A DNA stretch of 19,300 nt from UBA5287 sp041672395 (GTDB lineage Bacteria; Bacteroidota; Bacteroidia; Bacteroidales; Dysgonomonadaceae). The notes under the pieces were generated by a model. It did not search any database, was not told the origin of the DNA, and saw only the letters and a list, made by a program, of their open reading frames with translations. A program made the position numbers and the translations under genes. Below are positions 14,606 to 19,300 of this stretch, piece by piece. Within the stretch, counting starts at the first letter, position 1. Each line of letters starts with the position of its first letter. The DNA is taken from assembly GCA_041672395.1 (NCBI GenBank), contig JBAYZS010000041.1, positions 1-19,300 of the forward strand, given 5' to 3'.

Positions 14606-15793
14606 ATGCAGTCTAATAAAAATTCAATTATTGATTTTAGCAATTCTGAAATTGCTTTCAAAGATAAATCGGACAGGGATCTTAAGCAGACTTATGTCTG
14701 GTTTAAGATGATGAACAACAGTGCCTTGGTGAAGTTGGGAAAACGACTTCTTAACTTTGCTTTCTCTATCTATTTCCCTGTTAAGGGCTTTATCAAAAGA
14801 ACAATCTATAAGATATTCGTCGGGGATACTTCAATCGAAGATTGTGCAAACACCCTTCATAAACTTAGCGAGCGTAACGTGGGGTCTATCTTGGATTATG
14901 CGCTCGAGGGGGAGGAGGTAGATGAGATTTTTGATGCTACTTGTCAGGAGATTCAACGGACTATCCGTTTTGCACATGAGCATGATCATGTACCGTTCAG
15001 CGCATTCAAAATAACGGGTATCGGTCGGTTCGATCTATTGGTAAAAGTGAGTGCGGAAGAGACGTTGACCGAAGGAGAATCGACTGAATATCAAAGCGTG
15101 TTGGATAGGGTAGACGATATCTTTAAATTAGGCTTCGAACTGGATGTCCCCATTCTTATTGATGCCGAAGAGACATGGATCCAACCGATGCTTGACGATC
15201 TGGTGATGGAGATGATGGCTAAGTATAACACGAGGAAAGCTATTGTGCAGAATACGTATCAAATGTACAGGCACGACAGCATCGACCGATTGATAATGCA
15301 TCATCAAATGGCTATTGATGGTGGGTTCAAATTCGGACTGAAAATTGTGCGAGGTGCTTACATGGAAAAGGAACGTGAGCGAGCTGTTGCTATGAATTAC
15401 CCTTCGCCTATCCAACCCGATAAAGCAGCTACAGATAGGGATTTTGACGCAATAATTAATTATCTGGTCGACAATGTGGATACCATCGATTTTATGGTGG
15501 CTACACATAACGAGGAGAGTTCGCAGTTGTTGGCTACGTTAATCGATCAACATAACCTGCCAAGAAATTGTCCTCAAATATATTTTGCTCAACTGTATGG
15601 AATGAGTGATAATCTGACTTTTAATCTGGCCGAAAAGGGATACAATGTTGTCAAATATGTTCCATACGGGGAGGTGAAAACTATGATGCCTTATCTCTTT
15701 CGAAGAGCAGAAGAAAATACTTCTGTTAAAGGACAATCCAGCAGGGAACTGTTGTTGATTAAAAAGGAGTTGGAACGCAGAAAGCTCGCTTGA
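14606..15793 (+). CDS. Proline dehydrogenase (ProDH, PutA-like monofunctional)
   Basis: This FAD enzyme oxidises proline to pyrroline-5-carboxylate and passes electrons to the quinone pool, the first step of proline catabolism. The 395-aa protein has the ProDH barrel motifs: KIVRGAYMEKERERA (246-260), MVATHNEESS (297-306), IYFAQLYGMSDNLTFNLAEK (325-344), VVKYVPYGEV (348-357) and YLFRRAEENTSVKGQ (363-377). These supply the FAD and proline-binding residues. The frame is open 42 codons further upstream to 14480, but that stretch is hydrophobic low-quality coding and contains the predicted promoter box, so I use the ATG at 14606. Its partner enzyme PruA is encoded divergently. Being separate from PruA suggests the intermediate diffuses or is channelled between two proteins. 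Confidence 0.94.
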   Translation: MQSNKNSIIDFSNSEIAFKDKSDRDLKQTYVWFKMMNNSALVKLGKRLLNFAFSIYFPVKGFIKRTIYKIFVGDTSIEDCANTLHKLSERNVGSILDYALEGEEVDEIFDATCQEIQRTIRFAHEHDHVPFSAFKITGIGRFDLLVKVSAEETLTEGESTEYQSVLDRVDDIFKLGFELDVPILIDAEETWIQPMLDDLVMEMMAKYNTRKAIVQNTYQMYRHDSIDRLIMHHQMAIDGGFKFGLKIVRGAYMEKERERAVAMNYPSPIQPDKAATDRDFDAIINYLVDNVDTIDFMVATHNEESSQLLATLIDQHNLPRNCPQIYFAQLYGMSDNLTFNLAEKGYNVVKYVPYGEVKTMMPYLFRRAEENTSVKGQSSRELLLIKKELERRKLA

Positions 15794-15850
15794 TACGTTC
15801 ATCGGTCGGTGAAGTTGCAGACCTAATAATTACAATTGGAACGCAGAAAG
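15770..15850 (+). repeat. 15-bp direct repeat: proline dehydrogenase 3' end copied 66 bp downstream
   Basis: TTGGAACGCAGAAAG occurs at 15770-15784, encoding part of the C-terminal LERRK of proline dehydrogenase. It occurs again, identical, at 15836-15850 outside the gene. The offset is exactly 66 bp. The match is too long to be chance at this distance. The sequence between the copies is not clearly repeated. Confidence 0.8.
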
Positions 15851-15855
15851 TTGGA

Positions 15856-15944
15856 TTAATGTTGCACACGATTACAAAGGTAACGCAAGTGTTTCGTTTA
15901 CTATGTCGACGTGAATATTTGTTAATGTTGCACACAATTATAAA
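15856..15944 (+). repeat. 23-bp direct repeat, also offset by 66 bp
   Basis: TTAATGTTGCACACGATTAC (first 20 nt, from 15856, continuing AAA to 15878) recurs at 15922-15944 with 21 of 23 bases the same. A more diverged relative (GTTGCAGA...ATTACAA) lies at 15814-15835. The offset equals that of the neighbouring 15-bp repeat, which suggests a decayed tandem duplication with a 66-bp unit. The 275-nt region between the two convergent genes (15794-16068) holds these repeats, the terminator and a korB-like remnant, and no gene I can support. Confidence 0.75.
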
Positions 15945-15946
15945 AC

Positions 15947-15979
15947 AAAGAAACCGAGAGCATTGCTCTCGGTTTCTTT
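15947..15979. terminator. Bidirectional terminator between convergent proline dehydrogenase and korB (14-bp stem)
   Basis: AAAGAAACCGAGAG (15947-15960) pairs perfectly with CTCTCGGTTTCTTT (15966-15979) around a CATTG loop. It is placed between two genes that point at each other and can serve both. The A/T ends give short U-runs in each direction. Confidence 0.88.
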
Positions 15980-15997
15980 AATATGATGTCAATGAAT

Positions 15998-16098
15998 TAC
16001 TTCATCTCCTAAATATTTGAAACGCTTTTCAGAAAGAAAAGTTATCTGATTCTTTTTTGGAACAAAGGCTACTTCTTCTCCCAAAGATTTGAAGAGCT
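15998..16098 (-). repeat. Diverged 72-bp tandem duplication of the korB 3' end
   Basis: The last codons and stop of korB (16070-16098) resemble 15998-16026, with 24 of 29 bases the same at an offset of 72 bp. Weaker similarity continues across the unit: both copies have a Pro-Lys-Lys coding patch followed by a Phe-Leu pair. In the korB frame the outer copy reads SNI-stop-EMK where korB has SNLWEKK, so its Trp codon has become a stop. The similarity is visible by eye but not scored. Confidence 0.55.
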
Positions 16099-17103
16099 CA
16101 TAAGGAATTCAGTAAATGTCTTTTTAGGTTGTTTCTCTTGTACTACAGTTATCTGTTTTGCGACTTCTTCGTCATAAACAGGTGCTGCAACATTTCTGAT
16201 TACACCTAAAGCCAAGGGTAATTCATCTGAATCAGTACCCATAAGAGCGAGCTTCATTTGCAGGGTGTTATCCATTGAAGCAGCATCATGAACAAGCACA
16301 TCATCCATCGAATAACCATCCTCACCAATTGTGACCGCTTTCAGGTTCCAACCATCCAAAACAAGACCCTTGTTTTTATCCTTTCCGAATATCATCTTCT
16401 CACCATGCTTCAAAAAGATTGTCTTGTCATCACGAAACTCCTTTTCGGAGTACTTCTTGTAGATGCCATTGTTGAATATCACACAATTCTGAAGCACTTC
16501 CAATATCGATGTTCCTTTGTGCTTTGCCGATTCAACCATCAAATCAGTCTGGTTCTTTAGATCCACATCTATTGAACGAGCAAAGAAAGTACCCCTTGCT
16601 CCAAAGCAAAGCTCTGCCGGATGGAATGGGTCTTCAACAGTTCCGTAAGGAGACGATTTTGATACAAACCCCCTGTCGGAAGTAGGAGAATACTGACCTT
16701 TGGTAAGGCCGTAAATCTTGTTGTTAAAGAGTATTATGTTGATGTTTACGTTGCGGCGTATTGCATGAATAAAATGATTGCCCCCAATGGACAATGAATC
16801 ACCATCGCCCGTGGCCACCCAGACCGACAAATCAGGATTAGCTACTTTAACACCTGTGGCAATCGCGATTGGACGACCATGGATTGTGTGCATTCCATAA
16901 GTGTTCATATAATAAACCAACCTGGAAGAACACCCAATACCCGAAATAAGAACTGTATTTTCCTGCTCTATATTCAGTTCCGCCATTGCCTTGTACAAAC
17001 AGTTCAATATGGCATGATCTCCACAACCAGGACACCAGCGAACGGCGTTAATGCTTTTATAATCTTTAGGTTGACGCTCTTGAATAGTTATATCTTGTTC
17101 CAT
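16069..17103 (-). CDS. korB: 2-oxoacid:ferredoxin oxidoreductase beta subunit (KorB, probably 2-oxoglutarate)
   Basis: KorB carries thiamine diphosphate and works with KorA to convert a 2-oxoacid (probably 2-oxoglutarate) and CoA to acyl-CoA and CO2 with reduction of ferredoxin. The 344-aa protein has the family cysteines in RWCPGCGDHAIL (22-33) and ISGIGCSSRLVYYMNTYG (53-70). The TPP/Mg2+ site runs from GDGDSLSIGGNHFIHAIRRN (99-118) to LFNNKIYGLTKGQYSPTS (125-142). A conserved Bacteroidetes-style tail ends in SSSNLWEKK. It begins 2 nt after the korA stop, so the pair is one operon. No separate ferredoxin-like (delta) subunit lies in the window. Substrate specificity rests on family resemblance and on the metabolic context. 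Confidence 0.94.
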   Translation of the reverse strand: MEQDITIQERQPKDYKSINAVRWCPGCGDHAILNCLYKAMAELNIEQENTVLISGIGCSSRLVYYMNTYGMHTIHGRPIAIATGVKVANPDLSVWVATGDGDSLSIGGNHFIHAIRRNVNINIILFNNKIYGLTKGQYSPTSDRGFVSKSSPYGTVEDPFHPAELCFGARGTFFARSIDVDLKNQTDLMVESAKHKGTSILEVLQNCVIFNNGIYKKYSEKEFRDDKTIFLKHGEKMIFGKDKNKGLVLDGWNLKAVTIGEDGYSMDDVLVHDAASMDNTLQMKLALMGTDSDELPLALGVIRNVAAPVYDEEVAKQITVVQEKQPKKTFTEFLMSSSNLWEKK

Positions 17104-17105
17104 GT

Positions 17106-18965
17106 TTACTTGTCAATGATTTTAATGAATTCTTCTACCAGTCGGCTTACGATGAAAGGTTGTCCTTTTACTCGATTGAATTTAAAGATGTTCAAGCCGT
17201 CATAAATGCTCTTCAAATAAGCAGCAAACTGACCAAGGTTCTGTTCCGCCACAACGATTTTCTTGTATCTCCTCAACACATCTTCTGTGTTTGCAGGAAG
17301 AGGAGAAATGAAGTTGAAATGTGCAAAAGCAACCTTTTTACCTTCCCCCCTGATTTTCATCATAGCTTCCAGTAAGTGACCGTAAGTGCCACCCCAACCA
17401 ACGATTAAAGTGTCAGCATCTTTGTCGCCCAGCACTTCTAATAAAGGCAAGTCGTTAGCGATCTTATCGATCTTTTCTTTGCGTGAATCAACCATAAATT
17501 GATGATTGTCAGGATCTGTCGAGAGGATACCCGTCTTTGCATCTTTCTCCAGTCCGCCAATGCGATGCATATATTTTGGAGTTCCCGGGACCGCCCAATA
17601 GCGAACCATCGATTCTTCATCTCTGAAGTAAGGACTCCATTCTTCATGATTACCCTTATAATTAACCTGAACGTAATTCGGTTTAATATCCGGATACTCA
17701 TCCATGTCAGGGATTTTCCATGCAGCCGATCCGTTAGCGATATACCCATCAGTCAACAGAACTACCGGCGTCATGTGTTCAAGTGCGATTTTTGAAGCCC
17801 AGAAGGCACTGTCGAAGCAGTTTGTAGGTGAAGTTGCCGCAATCACAACGATCGGGCTTTCCCCACTTCTACCATAAAGCGCCTGATTTAGGTCCGCTTG
17901 CTCACTTTTTGTCGGCATACCGGTAGAAGGACCAGCCCGCTGCACATCGATAACCACTAGTGGCAGTTCGGTCATCACAGCGAGATTCAGCGCCTCACTT
18001 TTCAGCGCAAGTCCCGGACCCGAAGTCGACGTAACCGCGAGAGCCCCTGCGAAGCTCGCGCCAATAGCAGCAGATATGCCCGCGATCTCATCTTCCATCT
18101 GCAGAGCCTTTACCCCAAAGTCCTTACGTTTAGAAAGCTCATGCAGAATATCAGTAGCCGGTGTGATGGGATATGAACCTAAAAACAACTGCAAGCCCGA
18201 TTTCTCGGCAGCAGCAATTAAACCATAAACCGTTGCCAGATTACCATTCACGTCGGTATAGAAACCCTTATTGTTTTCTGCAGTCTCAATTCTGTAAGTC
18301 GATGCAGTCATGTGAATGTTACTTGCATAGTTGTAACCATCCGTAAGCGCTTTGATATTTGCCTGGACCAGATTAGGTTTCTTGGCAAACTTCTGCTCCA
18401 GCAGCTGGTCAGCGATCTCCAGAGGACGGTTGAACAGCCAGCAAACGATACCCAAAGCAAACATGTTTTTACTACGTATCATCTCCTTGTTGTCCATTCC
18501 CATTCCCTGTAAAGAGCTCTTCGTCAGACTCGTGATCGATACAGGGATAGCCTGAACACTTGAGAGATTAAGTTCCTTGAACGGATCATCAGAAATGAAA
18601 TCAGCTTTCTCGAGATCCTTATTCTCAAACGAATCAGTATCGTAAATAACGATAGAGTCCCTTTTGAGATTGTTGATATTCACTTTCAGCGCAGCCGGGT
18701 TCATAGCAACAAGTACATCTGCCCTATCACCCGAGTTGTAAATACCCTGCGAACCGATTCTCACCTGAAATCCCGAGACACCATGAAGTGTTCCTTGCGG
18801 TGCACGAATCTCCGCCGGATAATCGGGGAAAGTAGAAATGTTATTACCAAAGATGGCCGATAAAGTAGAGAACAAAGTTCCGGACAATTGCATCCCGTCC
18901 CCCGAATCTCCAGAAAAGCGGATAGTTACTTGTTTTAAGTCAGTAACGACTGTATTGGTAGGCAT
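17106..18965 (-). CDS. korA: 2-oxoacid:ferredoxin oxidoreductase alpha subunit with fused gamma domain (KorA)
   Basis: This 619-aa protein joins the gamma domain and the alpha domain of the oxidoreductase. Residues of about 12-190 are the gamma domain (TIRFSGDSGDGMQLSGTLFS, RAPQGTLHGVSGFQVRIGS). Residues of about 240-619 are the pyrimidine-binding alpha domain, with GSYPITPATDILHELS (263-278), QMEDEIAGISAAIGASFAG (289-307) and VTSTSGPGLALKSEALNLA (311-329). The fused gamma-alpha layout is typical of KorA from Bacteroidetes and Actinobacteria. It precedes korB by 2 nt. In this organism it would feed succinyl-CoA into the propionate branch and supply reduced ferredoxin, or run in the reverse, CO2-fixing direction. 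Confidence 0.94.
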   Translation of the reverse strand: MPTNTVVTDLKQVTIRFSGDSGDGMQLSGTLFSTLSAIFGNNISTFPDYPAEIRAPQGTLHGVSGFQVRIGSQGIYNSGDRADVLVAMNPAALKVNINNLKRDSIVIYDTDSFENKDLEKADFISDDPFKELNLSSVQAIPVSITSLTKSSLQGMGMDNKEMIRSKNMFALGIVCWLFNRPLEIADQLLEQKFAKKPNLVQANIKALTDGYNYASNIHMTASTYRIETAENNKGFYTDVNGNLATVYGLIAAAEKSGLQLFLGSYPITPATDILHELSKRKDFGVKALQMEDEIAGISAAIGASFAGALAVTSTSGPGLALKSEALNLAVMTELPLVVIDVQRAGPSTGMPTKSEQADLNQALYGRSGESPIVVIAATSPTNCFDSAFWASKIALEHMTPVVLLTDGYIANGSAAWKIPDMDEYPDIKPNYVQVNYKGNHEEWSPYFRDEESMVRYWAVPGTPKYMHRIGGLEKDAKTGILSTDPDNHQFMVDSRKEKIDKIANDLPLLEVLGDKDADTLIVGWGGTYGHLLEAMMKIRGEGKKVAFAHFNFISPLPANTEDVLRRYKKIVVAEQNLGQFAAYLKSIYDGLNIFKFNRVKGQPFIVSRLVEEFIKIIDK

Positions 18966-19035
18966 ATTTAATTATTTTGTATTCGGTTTAATTTGTGATC
19001 AGTTCATAAAAAATCTAAACCAATGAACAATAGTG

Positions 19036-19067
19036 CAAAGTAATGAAAGACTTAGCGAAAAAGCAAA
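19036..19067 (-). promoter_or_regulatory. Promoter of korAB
   Basis: Minus-strand TTACTTTG (19043-19036) is one base off TAnnTTTG. A TTTG (19067-19064) lies 20 nt upstream, the same spacing as the pfkA promoter. The leader to the korA ATG at 18965 would be about 65 nt. No terminator is visible between the murA stop and this promoter. Confidence 0.6.
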
Positions 19068-19075
19068 TAATTTGC
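19063..19075. promoter_or_regulatory. Perfect 13-bp dyad over the korAB -33 element (possible operator)
   Basis: GCAAATAATTTGC is a perfect inverted repeat (6-bp arms, 1-bp centre) whose left arm contains the -33 TTTG of the korAB promoter. A dimeric regulator bound here would block or adjust polymerase binding. The AT-rich dyad could also be chance; no second copy was noticed. Confidence 0.35.
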
Positions 19076-19104
19076 CAAAACAATTTTCATTACACATCTG
19101 TACC

Positions 19105-19300
19105 CTATTTAACACGTTCTATGTTAGCACCCAGTCGATTAAGTCGAATATCAATATCCTGATACCCCCGATCAATCTGGTCGATATTGTGAATTGTGCT
19201 TATTCCATCCGCGCTCATTGCAGCGATAAGCAGAGAAATACCCGCACGAATATCCGGAGACGTCATAACCGTAGCGCGTAGTTTGAATCTATCACCCAAG
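19105..19300 (-). CDS. murA: UDP-N-acetylglucosamine 1-carboxyvinyltransferase, C-terminal fragment (partial)
   Basis: Only the last 64 or so codons are in the window; the gene continues past the right edge. The visible part reads LRATVMTSPDIRAGISLLIA, then GISTIHNIDQIDRGYQDID and ends RLNRLGANIERVK. This matches the C-terminus of MurA, including the conserved DLRAG-like turn (here DIRAG) and the HIDRGY-type segment (here QIDRGY). MurA makes the first committed precursor of peptidoglycan in the cytosol by adding enolpyruvate to UDP-GlcNAc. The catalytic cysteine is outside the window. It lies on the same strand as korAB but is followed by a separate promoter. Confidence 0.93.
   Translation of the reverse strand, partial: LGDRFKLRATVMTSPDIRAGISLLIAAMSADGISTIHNIDQIDRGYQDIDIRLNRLGANIERVK

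Noticed and set aside
15790..15981. 63-codon plus-strand open frame downstream of proline dehydrogenase, with a repeated LMLHTI peptide
   Set aside because: The repeat peptide is just the translation of the 66-bp DNA repeat. The frame runs through the terminator hairpin, has no ribosome binding site and resembles no protein I know.
15989..16108. Programmed frameshift that would extend KorB into the neighbouring frame
   Set aside because: There is no X-XXY-YYZ slippery site in the overlap, and KorB already ends with the expected family tail.
1..19300. CRISPR array, mobile element, phage or defence system
   Set aside because: No regularly spaced repeats, transposase, integrase, terminal inverted repeats or tRNA-linked insertion were found. 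Apart from the unassigned small ACT-like gene, the genes belong to recognised metabolic or envelope families.

Overview
The window looks like chromosomal, mostly housekeeping DNA from an anaerobic member of the Bacteroidales. A proteolytic lineage such as Dysgonomonadaceae (Proteiniphilum, Petrimonas or Fermentimonas) is my best guess, but that placement is an inference. Four things point this way. The DNA is AT-rich. Many genes lack a Shine-Dalgarno sequence. Several genes are preceded by Bacteroidetes-type -7 boxes (TAnnTTTG), two of them with a TTTG about 20 nt upstream. The gene neighbourhoods (pdxJ-exbB-exbD-tonB next to an NAD kinase, and mce-mmdA-...-mmdB) are ones I know from Bacteroidales. 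I see no tRNA, rRNA, CRISPR, insertion sequence, phage or defence gene.

Layout. 1-2888 (minus): pdxJ, then exbB/tolQ, exbD/tolR, a tonB/tolA-like gene and the start of a DJ-1/PfpI gene. 3051-5767 (plus): a small ACT-like protein, NAD kinase, and a secreted GH140/DUF4038-type glycosidase. 5771-9996 (minus): a sodium-pumping methylmalonyl-CoA decarboxylase operon, mce-mmdA-(OadG-like tail)-biotin carrier-mmdB-(45-aa OadG-like membrane peptide), ending at a strong terminator. 10031-12758 (minus): pfkA with its own promoter, and the overlapping pair cmk-ispH. 12791-15793: a divergent proline-catabolism pair, pruA (minus) and proline dehydrogenase (plus), sharing a 128-nt promoter region. 15794-16068: a repeat-rich convergent intergenic region with a bidirectional terminator. 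16069-19067 (minus): korB and korA, a 2-oxoacid:ferredoxin oxidoreductase. 19105-19300 (minus): the 3' end of murA.

How the genes fit together. ProDH and PruA turn proline into glutamate. After deamination this gives 2-oxoglutarate, which KorAB can oxidise to succinyl-CoA while reducing ferredoxin. A mutase not present here would make methylmalonyl-CoA. Mce and the Mmd complex then epimerise and decarboxylate it to propionyl-CoA while exporting Na+. Much of a proline/glutamate-to-propionate route is therefore encoded within about 10 kb.

I found no wholly new system. The most interesting points are: an apparently split OadG/MmdD subunit, encoded as two small genes at opposite ends of the pump operon; a stand-alone version of the C-terminal domain of the CBS protein that normally precedes NAD kinase; and diverged tandem duplications involving the 3' ends of both genes that converge at 15.8-16.1 kb.
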